From the NCBI GenBank assembly GCA_944332645.1, contig CALVKK010000014.1:1-17274 (forward strand): 17,274 nt of DNA. The letters run 5' to 3'. The notes below the pieces were generated by a model. It had not been told where the DNA came from, did no database searches, and worked only from the letters and a program-made list of their open reading frames with translations. This document shows, in pieces, positions 7,296 to 14,775 of this stretch (positions are counted from its first letter, which is position 1; each line of letters begins with the position of its first letter). Position numbers and translations under genes: made by a program. This stretch comes from an uncultured Bacilli bacterium (GTDB taxonomy: Bacteria > Bacillota_I > Bacilli_A > RF39 > UBA660).

Positions 7296-8452
7296 TCTCT
7301 CACCTCAATTGTATCGTTAATTGAACCTTTTGCTTGTAATTTTAAATGAATATCAATTTCAATTTTTAAACTAGGAAATATTTCATCATCCCATAAATCT
7401 TTAATTTCTTTCCATCTTTGGGGATCATTTTTATATACATAATTACCAAAACCAAAAATATCAGTTTTATTATCTTTGGCCAAATTAATTGCTTCATTAA
7501 CGTATTGTTTGATCTTTTCAATGTTAACGTTTTTAATTTCTTCGATGATTTCAGGGTCATATAAATCAACTTTAGCGTTTACTTCTTGAATTGCTCCTTC
7601 AGTATTGATGGTTATTTTTACTTGGTTATCTTCAACTTTAAAACTTGTTTTCATTTCAGTAATTTCGGTAACTATTTTTTCATCTTGATAGTCAATAATT
7701 ACTCCTAGAATATATATTTTGTTATTAATTATATTAATTCCTTTACTTTCATCAGGACTTGCCCAAGCAATAAATTTATCATCTTTAAATAATCCTAGCA
7801 TATCTAATTTTAAATAAGTTGATGGTTCATTTTGCTTAATGTTATCTTCTTTATTTCCTTCTTCACTATTTCCAATAATAGTTACTGATGGCAAGACAGG
7901 GTTTATTCCTTCCGATACAAGAGATTTGGTAAAATTAGTAAAATCAACAGTATAAGTAAATCCTTGTAATTTATCGGTTATCTCTAAATTTTTAGCTAAA
8001 TTTTGTGACGGAAAGGTTTCAAGAGGGGTAGTTACTTTTAATATGTCACTAGCATTTTTATCTTTAGCTAAAACTAAATAAAAATTATTTCTAGTTTGAG
8101 GATAACGAAATAAAAAATCAATCACATCAATCAAATTATTGCTAGCAATTTCTTCTGATAAAACTAAGACATCAATATGGCTTAAATATATTTGTTTAGA
8201 AACGCTTAATGAGGTATCTTTAAAAGCTTCATAAATAGTTTGACCTGTTCCATCATAAACAGCCACTGAAGGTGTTATACTACCATCTGATCCACTATCT
8301 TTTTTAGAGTTTGCAATTATAATTGTTACTTTATAATGTTCGTCTTCTTTATCGATTGCTATGCCGGTAGTTATAGCTAGTTGATTAAGTTCCCTATAAT
8401 TCCAACAACCTGTCAATAATAAAACTAAAGTAATAATTAATAATTTTTTCAT
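7292..8452 (-). CDS. gerKC: GerA-type germinant receptor C subunit (Ger(x)C family lipoprotein)
   Basis: The C subunit is a lipoprotein on the outer face of the spore inner membrane and is needed for receptor function. The 386-residue protein starts MKKLLIITLVLLLTGCW, a lipoprotein signal peptide with lipobox LTGC and the lipid-modified Cys16. Directly after it comes the family signature WNYRELNQLAITTGIAID, and the rest shows the alternating strand-helix layout of Ger(x)C proteins, ending in a region around residues 340-386 with DDEIFPSLKIEIDIHLKLQ. The start follows AGGAAGTGA and overlaps the gerKA stop by four bases (ATGA); its own stop overlaps gerKB in the same way, so translation is probably coupled and subunit levels matched. 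The protein is full length with no frameshift. Confidence 0.94.
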   Translation of the reverse strand: MKKLLIITLVLLLTGCWNYRELNQLAITTGIAIDKEDEHYKVTIIIANSKKDSGSDGSITPSVAVYDGTGQTIYEAFKDTSLSVSKQIYLSHIDVLVLSEEIASNNLIDVIDFLFRYPQTRNNFYLVLAKDKNASDILKVTTPLETFPSQNLAKNLEITDKLQGFTYTVDFTNFTKSLVSEGINPVLPSVTIIGNSEEGNKEDNIKQNEPSTYLKLDMLGLFKDDKFIAWASPDESKGINIINNKIYILGVIIDYQDEKIVTEITEMKTSFKVEDNQVKITINTEGAIQEVNAKVDLYDPEIIEEIKNVNIEKIKQYVNEAINLAKDNKTDIFGFGNYVYKNDPQRWKEIKDLWDDEIFPSLKIEIDIHLKLQAKGSINDTIEVRE

Positions 8453-9906
8453 TTGTCACTTCCTATTCTATTTATATTTTTTTTATTAAAGTAAGTTGGT
8501 CTTGTTTTAATTTTTTGTTGTGGGAATCTAGTTATCGAATTTTTAAAATCTTTGAAACTAAAAGGTGATATTGGAGCTAAATAAGGTGTGCCTAAAACTT
8601 CAAGACTATTTAATTTAGTTACAAAAATGATAAATAAAATAACAATTCCAATAAGTCCAAATAAGCAAGCAGCTAACATAAACAATATTCTCCATGTTCT
8701 AATTGCGTTAGTAATATCAGAATCGTTAAAACCCATTCCTGATACCGCTGATATTGAAATTACGATAACAACAATCGGTGAAATGACACCAGCAGAAACA
8801 GCTGCTTCTCCTAATATTAAAGCTCCAACAATACTAATTGAGGCTCCCATAATCTGAGGTTTTCTAGTATCTGCTTCTCGTAATATTTCGTATGCGATTA
8901 CGAGTATCAACACCTCTATTATAGTTGGAAATGGTACACTTTCTCTTTGAATAGAAAAAGATATTAACAAAGAGCTTGGTATAATTTCCATATTAAAGGT
9001 TGTGACAGCAACATAAAAAGCTGGAATCAATATCGCAATAAAAAAAGCAATATATCTTAGAATCCTAGTAAATGATGCATTAAATGGTTTGGTGTAATAA
9101 TCTTCTGGTGATTTGAAGAAATCAGTAAAAACTGTTGGTAGCAGTAAAACATAAGGTGTATTTTCTACAATAATAGCAATTTTACCATTTAATAGACCCA
9201 TCGTTGTTAAATCAGGGCGTTCAGTGGATATTACTCGTGGTAAAAAGGATTTTTGGTTGTCTGTTAATAATTCTTTTATATAATTTGAGTCTATAATCCC
9301 ATCTATATCGATTTTTTCTAGTTTTTTCTTTAATAATTCTATTTTTTTTTCATCGGCAATATCTTTTATATAACTAATTACAACCTTAGTTTTTGTCCTT
9401 CTACCGACTTTTGTCTCTTCAAAATAAAGATTAGGATCTTTGATGCGTTTTCTAATTAATCCTATATTAGTTAATATATTTTCAATAAAACAATCTTTGG
9501 GACCTTTCAACACTGGCTCGCTAGTAGCTTCAGTAATACCTCTATCTAATAATGCTTTAGTTTCTAAAACAATGGCTTTATTATAGCCGTCGACAAAAAC
9601 ACAGGTAAAGCCGCTTGCCAAATGATAGAAGATATCATCGTAGTTGTCTATTATTTTTAATTTACTGTTTGGGATAGTATTATTAAGAATTTCGAATAAG
9701 TCTTCAAATATATTTTTTTTACTCCTAACACTTATGCTTAAACTTTTACCTAAAAAATTACTAATTTTATCATCATTAGCTACGCTTTCAAGAAATATGA
9801 AAGCAACTTTTTTATTGTGAATATTAAAATATCTAACGTTAATATCGGTACTGTTACCGTTCATTTTTTTAATATGATTAACAATTTTATCTATTTCACA
9901 ATTCAT
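8449..9906 (-). CDS. gerKA: GerA-type germinant receptor A subunit
   Basis: The A subunit is a spore inner-membrane protein that, with B and C, senses germinants and triggers germination. It has 485 residues, the usual length. Residues 1-240 form the soluble N-terminal domain, with family motifs EPVLKGPKDCFIENI at 130-144 and VISTERPDLTT at 226-235. The membrane part, about 282-430, holds about four to five segments, with READTRKPQIMG at 343-354 and the glycine/alanine-rich GALILGEAAVSAGVISP stretch at 361-377 that are highly typical. The start follows AGGTGA five bases away. It is the first gene of the operon and a candidate forespore (sigma-G) promoter lies just upstream, as expected for germinant receptors. 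Confidence 0.96.
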   Translation of the reverse strand: MNCEIDKIVNHIKKMNGNSTDINVRYFNIHNKKVAFIFLESVANDDKISNFLGKSLSISVRSKKNIFEDLFEILNNTIPNSKLKIIDNYDDIFYHLASGFTCVFVDGYNKAIVLETKALLDRGITEATSEPVLKGPKDCFIENILTNIGLIRKRIKDPNLYFEETKVGRRTKTKVVISYIKDIADEKKIELLKKKLEKIDIDGIIDSNYIKELLTDNQKSFLPRVISTERPDLTTMGLLNGKIAIIVENTPYVLLLPTVFTDFFKSPEDYYTKPFNASFTRILRYIAFFIAILIPAFYVAVTTFNMEIIPSSLLISFSIQRESVPFPTIIEVLILVIAYEILREADTRKPQIMGASISIVGALILGEAAVSAGVISPIVVIVISISAVSGMGFNDSDITNAIRTWRILFMLAACLFGLIGIVILFIIFVTKLNSLEVLGTPYLAPISPFSFKDFKNSITRFPQQKIKTRPTYFNKKNINRIGSDK

Positions 9907-9926
9907 AAAATCACCTACTTTTTAAT

Positions 9927-9957
9927 TATTATGAATAAATTTTATAGATTTAATACA
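9927..9957 (-). promoter_or_regulatory. Candidate sigma-G promoter of the gerK operon
   Basis: On the minus strand, TGTATT (9957-9952) is followed after 18 bases by CATAATA (9933-9927). The -10 fits the sigma-G pattern CATnHTA fully, and the -35 fits gHATR at all but the last position. The implied start is about 14 bases before gerKA's ATG, just ahead of its AGGTGA site. Germinant receptor operons are known sigma-G targets in Bacillus. Confidence 0.5.
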
Positions 9958-9962
9958 TTTTA
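9932..9962 (+). promoter_or_regulatory. Candidate sigma-G promoter of the 9991 gene, interlocked with the gerK promoter
   Basis: TGAATA at 9932-9937 and CATTTTA at 9956-9962 are separated by 18 bases and match the sigma-G pattern (gHATR, CATnHTA) completely. Its -35 overlaps the -10 of the opposing gerK promoter and the reverse is also true. A TATAAT at 9966-9971 could serve sigma-A instead, but no good -35 lies in front of it. Confidence 0.5.
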
Positions 9963-9990
9963 TAGTATAATGATTTAAAGAGGGACAGTT

Positions 9991-10422
9991 ATGAAGTTGT
10001 TTGATAAAATTTTTAATGTAGAAGATATTAATTATGAAGAATGTATAAAAAAAGCAATTTTAAAAACTAAATTAGAACTTCAAGATTTAGATAAAGAAAG
10101 AATGTGCTTTATTTATAGTAGCTATTTATATAAAAATTTATTAGAATATCATATATTGGCTCATATTATTAATACAAAAGATTTAGGTTTTTCTTTTAGT
10201 CATCAATTTGTTTTAGCATATGATGGAATAGATTATTATTTGATAGATTTAACATATAAACAATTTTTCAACAAGGATGCTATTTTTTTAAAATTATTAT
10301 TTGATGGTTATCAAAAAGTAGATAATCTAGAATTTAATTGTTATTTAAAAATTATTTTAAATAATGAATTTTCTCAAAGTGATTTAAACAGTATATTTAT
10401 TTCTTCTAATAAAAACAGATAA
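9991..10422 (+). CDS. Hypothetical protein with a possible Cys-His-Asp (transglutaminase/papain-like) triad
   Basis: I do not recognise this 143-residue protein, but its middle resembles the core of transglutaminase-like and related cysteine enzymes. Cys39 lies at the start of a helix (RMCFIYSSYLYKNLLEY), His71 opens a strand (FSHQFVLAYDG), and Asp86 follows 15 residues later in YYLIDLTYKQF, the order Cys-His-Asp with the spacing usual for the His-Asp part of such folds. The small size would make it a minimal version of the fold. There is no signal peptide or membrane segment. The ATG follows AGAGGG. It diverges from the germinant receptor operon and its upstream region carries a full sigma-G-like match, suggesting forespore expression. 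A catalytic role is inference; the three residues could be coincidental. Confidence 0.75.
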   Translation: MKLFDKIFNVEDINYEECIKKAILKTKLELQDLDKERMCFIYSSYLYKNLLEYHILAHIINTKDLGFSFSHQFVLAYDGIDYYLIDLTYKQFFNKDAIFLKLLFDGYQKVDNLEFNCYLKIILNNEFSQSDLNSIFISSNKNR

Positions 10423-10442
10423 TTTTGTCGAGCAAAAAAAAT

Positions 10443-10471
10443 AATATTAGATATCTTTTCTAATATTTTTT
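10443..10471 (+). terminator. Intrinsic terminator between the 9991 gene and the Ca2+-ATPase gene
   Basis: AATATTAGA (10443-10451) pairs with TCTAATATT (10459-10467) around a 7-base loop, followed by T residues to 10471. The AGGTGA site of the next gene begins at 10475. The stem is nearly all A-T, so termination may be partial. Confidence 0.65.
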
Positions 10472-10486
10472 ATTAGGTGATTATTC

Positions 10487-13048
10487 ATGGGACTAACCGA
10501 TAATGAAGTAGTTGAATCAAGAAAAAAATTTGGATCTAATATTATAAATTCAAGCAAAAAAAACAGTTTTTTAAAGCAATACCTTTCTACTTTAGGTGAT
10601 CCGATTATTAGGATTCTATTAATAGCTTTAGGAATAAAAACAATTTTTTTAATTAAAAGTTTCGATTGGTATGAAACAGTGGGAATAGTTATTGCAATAT
10701 TTTTGGCGTCTTTTATTTCGACAATTAGTGAATATGGTAGTGAAAAAGCTTTTGAAAAGTTACAGGAGCAATCTTCTAAAATTAAATGTCGTGTTAAGAG
10801 AAATAATAAAATTGTTGAAATTGACATTGATGATGTAGTTGTTGGCGATATTGTTATTTTGGAATCTGGAGATCGCATTCCTGCTGATGGTGAAATCATT
10901 GAAGGTGAAATTAGCGTTGATGAATCAAGTTTAACTGGTGAAACCAAAGAAGTGTATAAAAATATTGAAAACAAAGTTGTTTTTAGAGGAACAATCGTTT
11001 ATTCTAAACAAGCCATTATGATTGTTACTAAGGTTGGTGATAACACGTTTTATGGTGCTATTTCAAAAGAATTACAGCAAGAGCAACCAGAAAGTCCACT
11101 TAAATTAAGACTTCGACATTTAGCACAAATAATTAGTAAAATTGGTTATATTGGCGCTTTTTTAGTCTTTATTTCATATTTGTTTTCAGTTATCTTTATT
11201 AAAAACGATTTTGATATTAATTTAATAAAAGAAACAGTTACCAATTTACCCGTTATCAGTGGTCATATTTTATATGCTTTAACTTTATGTGTAACTGTTA
11301 TTGTTGTGGCAGTTCCAGAAGGATTACCAATGATGATAACTTTAGTTTTATCATCTAATGTCAAAAGAATGATTAAAAGTAATGTTTTAGTTAGAAAGTT
11401 AACTGGAATTGAAACTGCCGGTAGTATTAATATTCTATTTAGTGATAAAACAGGGACTATTACAAAAGGCAATTTAGAGGTTACATCTTATTTGGATAGT
11501 GACTTGAAAAAATATAATACATTAGATAAAATAACAGGTAATTTAAAAGAGATTGTTTTAATTTCCTTAGTTTATAACAATGCTAGTAGTTATTATAAAG
11601 ATCAAATCATTGGTGGTAATATAACTGATAGAGCTATTTTAAAGTTTACTAATATCAAAGAAAAGAAACAATATGATGTTATTGATACTGTTCCCTTTGA
11701 TAGTAAAAATAAGTATTCTTCTACCACAATAAAATATAAAAATGAAAAAATTTATTTAGTTAAAGGAGCACCTGAAGTCATTTTAAAACAATGCGAATTT
11801 TGTTTTGATAATAATGGCAGTAAAAAAATCTTAAGAAAGAAGATAATCATAGAAGATAATCTAAAAAAAATGACAAAAGATGGTAATAGAATTATTGCTT
11901 TTGCTGCTTCTAAAGAAAATTCTAAAAGTTTAACTTTAGTAGGTTTTGTATTAATTAAAGACGAAGTTAGGAAAGAGGCATTTGAAGGTATTGAATTAGT
12001 TAAAAAGGCGTCTATTCAGACCGTAATGGTGACTGGAGATAATAAATTAACGGCTTTAGCCATTGCAAAGGAAGTTGGCTTATATCAAGATGGTGATTTA
12101 ATCCTAACTAGTGACGAGATGAAAAATATGTCTGACGAAAAGCTAAAAGAGGTTTTACCTAAATTAAGAGTAGTTGCTAGAGCAATTCCTCAAGACAAAA
12201 GTCGTTTAGTTAGAATTAGTCAAGAATTAGATTTAGTAGTAGGAATGACGGGAGATGGTGTCAATGATGCTCCAGCATTAAAAAGAGCTGATGTCGGTTT
12301 TGCATTTGGTTCTGGTACAGAAGTAGCTAAAGAAGCTAGCGAAATAGTGATTTTAGACAATAATTTCCTGTCAATAGCTAAAGCTATTTTATTTGGTCGA
12401 ACTATTTTTAAAAGCATTCGTAAGTTTATTATTTTTCAGTTGACTGTTAATATTTGCGCAGTTAGTTTATCAATAATTGGCCCTTTTATCGGTGTGGATA
12501 CACCAGTTACTGTTATTCAAATGCTATGGATAAATATGGTAATGGATACGTTGGCAGCTTTAGCATTTTCATTTGAGGCTCCTTTAAAAGAGTATATGGA
12601 AGAGAACCCAAAAAGAAGAGATGAACCAATTATCAATCAATACATGAAAGATGAGATTCTTTTTACTGGTATTTATTCAACTTTAATCTGTATTTTGTTT
12701 TTAAAATTACCAATCTTTCATCAATTATTTAGAAGCGGTGATCAGTATATTTTGACAGCATTTTTTGGATTATTTATTTTTATTAGCATCTTTAATAGTT
12801 TTAACGCTAGAACTCATCGCTTAAATTTATTATCACATTTAAGTGGCAACAAAGCTTTTATTGTTATTATTAGTTTTATTTTTATTGTTCAGATTTTATT
12901 AATTTATTTTGGTGGAGAGTTATTTAGAACAGCGGGTTTAACTTTTCTTGAATTTCAAATAATGTTTTTACTTAGTTTTACAGTTGTCCCAGTCGATTTT
13001 TTACGAAAGATATATTTGCGAAAAAGAGGAATTATCGGTGGCGTTTAA
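10487..13048 (+). CDS. P-type Ca2+-transporting ATPase, P2B (PMCA/LMCA1)-like
   Basis: This pump uses ATP to export Ca2+ across the cell membrane, probably in exchange for protons. The 853-residue protein is full length. The actuator motif TGE is at 150-152, the phosphorylation motif DKTGT begins at Asp320, the nucleotide-binding KGAPE at 426-430, and the hinge motif TGDGVND at 588-594. The M4 motif PEGLP at 277-281 and the M6 sequence MLWINMVMD at 679-687 supply Glu278, Asn683 and Asp687, matching the single Ca2+ site of plasma-membrane type pumps; GTEVAKEASEIVILDNNF is also closest to PMCA-type pumps. There is no C-terminal calmodulin-binding tail. The start follows AGGTGA six bases away. 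A terminator just upstream leaves no clear promoter. Ion specificity is from the motifs and untested. Confidence 0.93.
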   Translation: MGLTDNEVVESRKKFGSNIINSSKKNSFLKQYLSTLGDPIIRILLIALGIKTIFLIKSFDWYETVGIVIAIFLASFISTISEYGSEKAFEKLQEQSSKIKCRVKRNNKIVEIDIDDVVVGDIVILESGDRIPADGEIIEGEISVDESSLTGETKEVYKNIENKVVFRGTIVYSKQAIMIVTKVGDNTFYGAISKELQQEQPESPLKLRLRHLAQIISKIGYIGAFLVFISYLFSVIFIKNDFDINLIKETVTNLPVISGHILYALTLCVTVIVVAVPEGLPMMITLVLSSNVKRMIKSNVLVRKLTGIETAGSINILFSDKTGTITKGNLEVTSYLDSDLKKYNTLDKITGNLKEIVLISLVYNNASSYYKDQIIGGNITDRAILKFTNIKEKKQYDVIDTVPFDSKNKYSSTTIKYKNEKIYLVKGAPEVILKQCEFCFDNNGSKKILRKKIIIEDNLKKMTKDGNRIIAFAASKENSKSLTLVGFVLIKDEVRKEAFEGIELVKKASIQTVMVTGDNKLTALAIAKEVGLYQDGDLILTSDEMKNMSDEKLKEVLPKLRVVARAIPQDKSRLVRISQELDLVVGMTGDGVNDAPALKRADVGFAFGSGTEVAKEASEIVILDNNFLSIAKAILFGRTIFKSIRKFIIFQLTVNICAVSLSIIGPFIGVDTPVTVIQMLWINMVMDTLAALAFSFEAPLKEYMEENPKRRDEPIINQYMKDEILFTGIYSTLICILFLKLPIFHQLFRSGDQYILTAFFGLFIFISIFNSFNARTHRLNLLSHLSGNKAFIVIISFIFIVQILLIYFGGELFRTAGLTFLEFQIMFLLSFTVVPVDFLRKIYLRKRGIIGGV

Positions 13049-13073
13049 ACAGAAATTAATGTTTCTGTTTTTT
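13047..13073 (+). terminator. Intrinsic terminator of the Ca2+-ATPase gene
   Basis: AAACAGAAA (13047-13055, beginning in the TAA stop) pairs perfectly with TTTCTGTTT (13062-13070) around a 6-base loop, with T residues to 13073. Confidence 0.85.
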
Positions 13074-13100
13074 AAATAGTAGTTATTTTTATTAGTGTAA

Positions 13101-14039
13101 TTATTTTTCTATAAAAAAAGTTGTATCATCGATAAATTTATAATCGTAATATTTTAATAGTCTGACTAGTTTAAACAATGCTTCATCTTTTTCCTTAGCT
13201 TCTAACATAATATCTAAGTCAACATTAAGATGTTTTATTTTATTTAAAAAATTAATAAAATCATTGATATTGATATAGTCGTGATGTGACCGTATATCTT
13301 TTTTGGTTTTATTTTTAGGGGATGAAAAGTGAATTTTTGGAATAATATTCCAAGTATTAAAGATGTCTTTTATATAATTGTCAATATTCTGGCCATCGTT
13401 ATTGCATAGGTGATGATGATAATCCAAAACAAAGGGAATATTTAATTTATGACATAGTTTTAAGCAATCTTCGATATTGTAAATTTTATCATCGTTTTCT
13501 ACCGCAATACATTTTTGAATATAAATAGGTAATTTATAAAAGTTATTAATAAATCTTTTAATACTGTTTTCTTTACCTAAAACACTACTACCGATATGTA
13601 AGATGATAATTTTATTTTTAATTCCTAAAACTTCTAAAATTTTATAGTGATATTCTAGAATTTGAAAAGTATTTTCCAAAACCTCTTTTTTGGTACTGTT
13701 TAAAACACAAAACTGATCTGGGTGAACGTCCACTCGCATTTTATTATTATTTATTTTTTCGCCTATTTTTTGATATTGCTTTTTATATTTTAAAATATAA
13801 TCGAATATGACATCTTCTTTGGTAGCTAACGGAATTAATTTGGAAGTTAAACGATAAAAATGAATATTGTTTTTGATGTTATAATCAATAATTTTTTCTA
13901 AATTATTTAAGTTTTCAATAATTATTTCATCGATTTTATTTAAGTTATTTTCTTTTTTAAAATTTGTGTAAGTAATATTTTTAGAGCAAGTTAAATCTAA
14001 GGTTTTGGAAATAGATACATAGCCTAATCTTATAATCAT
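13101..14039 (-). CDS. uvsE: UV damage endonuclease UvsE (UVDE)
   Basis: UvsE nicks DNA directly 5' to cyclobutane dimers and 6-4 photoproducts, starting an excision repair route independent of UvrABC. The 312-residue protein has the full TIM-barrel family layout: RLGYVSIS at 4-11, FYRLTSKLIPLAT at 61-73, MRVDVHPDQFCVLNS at 101-115, VENDDK at 180-185, LDYHHHLCNNDG at 205-216 and KIHFSSPK at 235-242. Candidate metal ligands, by recall of the Thermus enzyme, are all present: His60, His106, His148, Glu181, Asp206, His209, His237, His252 or His253, and Glu280, plus Lys235, the lysine that is carboxylated there. The start is preceded by TTGGTGA. It lies alone between two plus-strand units. A sigma-G-like upstream site and the known spore role of the Bacillus homologue YwjD fit protection of spore DNA. 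Confidence 0.95.
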   Translation of the reverse strand: MIIRLGYVSISKTLDLTCSKNITYTNFKKENNLNKIDEIIIENLNNLEKIIDYNIKNNIHFYRLTSKLIPLATKEDVIFDYILKYKKQYQKIGEKINNNKMRVDVHPDQFCVLNSTKKEVLENTFQILEYHYKILEVLGIKNKIIILHIGSSVLGKENSIKRFINNFYKLPIYIQKCIAVENDDKIYNIEDCLKLCHKLNIPFVLDYHHHLCNNDGQNIDNYIKDIFNTWNIIPKIHFSSPKNKTKKDIRSHHDYININDFINFLNKIKHLNVDLDIMLEAKEKDEALFKLVRLLKYYDYKFIDDTTFFIEK

Positions 14040-14053
14040 AATTTCACCAATTA

Positions 14054-14083
14054 TATTATGGAATTGAGAAAAATAAATATGTA
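14054..14083 (-). promoter_or_regulatory. Possible promoter of uvsE, sigma-G-like
   Basis: On the minus strand TACATA (14083-14078) precedes CATAATA (14060-14054) by 17 bases; the -10 fully fits CATnHTA and is identical to the gerK one. The -10 is only 14 bases from the ATG, so the leader would be about eight bases and would clip the ribosome binding site. An overlapping TATAAT (14055-14050) is an alternative. Confidence 0.3.
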
Positions 14084-14110
14084 AGTTTTATTATTAATAA
14101 TTGTTATTTA

Positions 14111-14119
14111 TGGTATAAT
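14111..14119 (+). promoter_or_regulatory. Extended -10 promoter of the rubredoxin/ferredoxin unit
   Basis: TGGTATAAT is a complete extended -10 element (TGnTATAAT). The -35 region is poor (TTATTA at 14091-14096, 17 bases upstream), which extended -10 promoters tolerate. The ribosome binding site AAGAAGG ends at 14135, six bases before the ATG. Confidence 0.6.
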
Positions 14120-14141
14120 CATATTAGAAAGAAGGTATGTA

Positions 14142-14774
14142 ATGAAGAGGTATGTTTGTCCAATCTGTGGCTATGTTTATGATGAGGAAAAAGAAGAAAT
14201 AAAATTTGAGGATTTACCAGAAGATTGGAAATGTCCTTGGTGTGGAGCACCTAAAAATTTATTTAAAGCAGATGTGCAAGAAATCGTTATAGAAGAAAAT
14301 GATAACTCACATGAAGACAATTTAAGAGAGATGAGTTATGGTGAAATAAGTGCTTTATGTAGTAGTTTGGCTCGAGGATGTGAAAAACAATATCTAGAAG
14401 AGGAATCCAAAATATTTAGTAAATTAGCAAATTATTATAACGAAAAGTCAAAAATTAAAGAAAATGTTGATTTTAACAATTTGATTCCTAAGATTAATGA
14501 GGATATAGAAGTCAATTATCAGAAAGCTCGTTCTATTGCTACTGAAAAAAAAGATCGTGGAGCACTTCGTGTTATTACTTGGGGTGAAAAAGTGACGTTG
14601 ATTTTAAAAGCGTTGTTAAAACAATATGAACAAGATCAAAATATAAATGAAAATACTAAAGTATATGTATGTGATATTTGTGGCTTTATTTATATTGGCG
14701 ATAACAAACCAGAGATATGTCCTGTTTGCAAAGTTCCAAGTTTTAAATTGTTAGAAGTAGAAAGAGGTGCTTAA
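14142..14774 (+). CDS. Rubredoxin - degenerate rubrerythrin-like - rubredoxin fusion protein
   Basis: This 210-residue cytoplasmic redox protein has three parts. Residues 1-41 are a rubredoxin-type iron site with Cys6, Cys9, Cys31 and Cys34. Residues about 62-165 are helical and align loosely with rubrerythrin, but the diiron ExxH motifs are absent: the place where EKxH is expected reads GEKVT (148-152). Residues 174-203 form a second rubredoxin-like site with Cys177, Cys180, Cys193 and Cys196, in the spacing seen at rubrerythrin C-termini. It therefore probably carries two Fe(Cys)4 centres and no peroxidase diiron site, acting as an electron carrier or scaffold. Similar proteins occur in clostridia as far as I recall, without defined function. 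The ferredoxin gene follows with one base between stop and start, so they are co-translated and likely partners. Confidence 0.85.
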   Translation: MKRYVCPICGYVYDEEKEEIKFEDLPEDWKCPWCGAPKNLFKADVQEIVIEENDNSHEDNLREMSYGEISALCSSLARGCEKQYLEEESKIFSKLANYYNEKSKIKENVDFNNLIPKINEDIEVNYQKARSIATEKKDRGALRVITWGEKVTLILKALLKQYEQDQNINENTKVYVCDICGFIYIGDNKPEICPVCKVPSFKLLEVERGA

Positions 14775-14775
14775 A

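Noticed and set aside
10447..10974. 175-codon open frame on the minus strand, opposite the start of the Ca2+-ATPase gene
   Set aside because: It lies antisense to the conserved N-terminal part of the pump, has serine-rich low-quality composition, and no ribosome binding site or family match.
14767..14775. GTG start for the ferredoxin gene three codons upstream
   Set aside because: The GTG falls in the GAGGTG ribosome binding site that is correctly spaced for the ATG at 14776.
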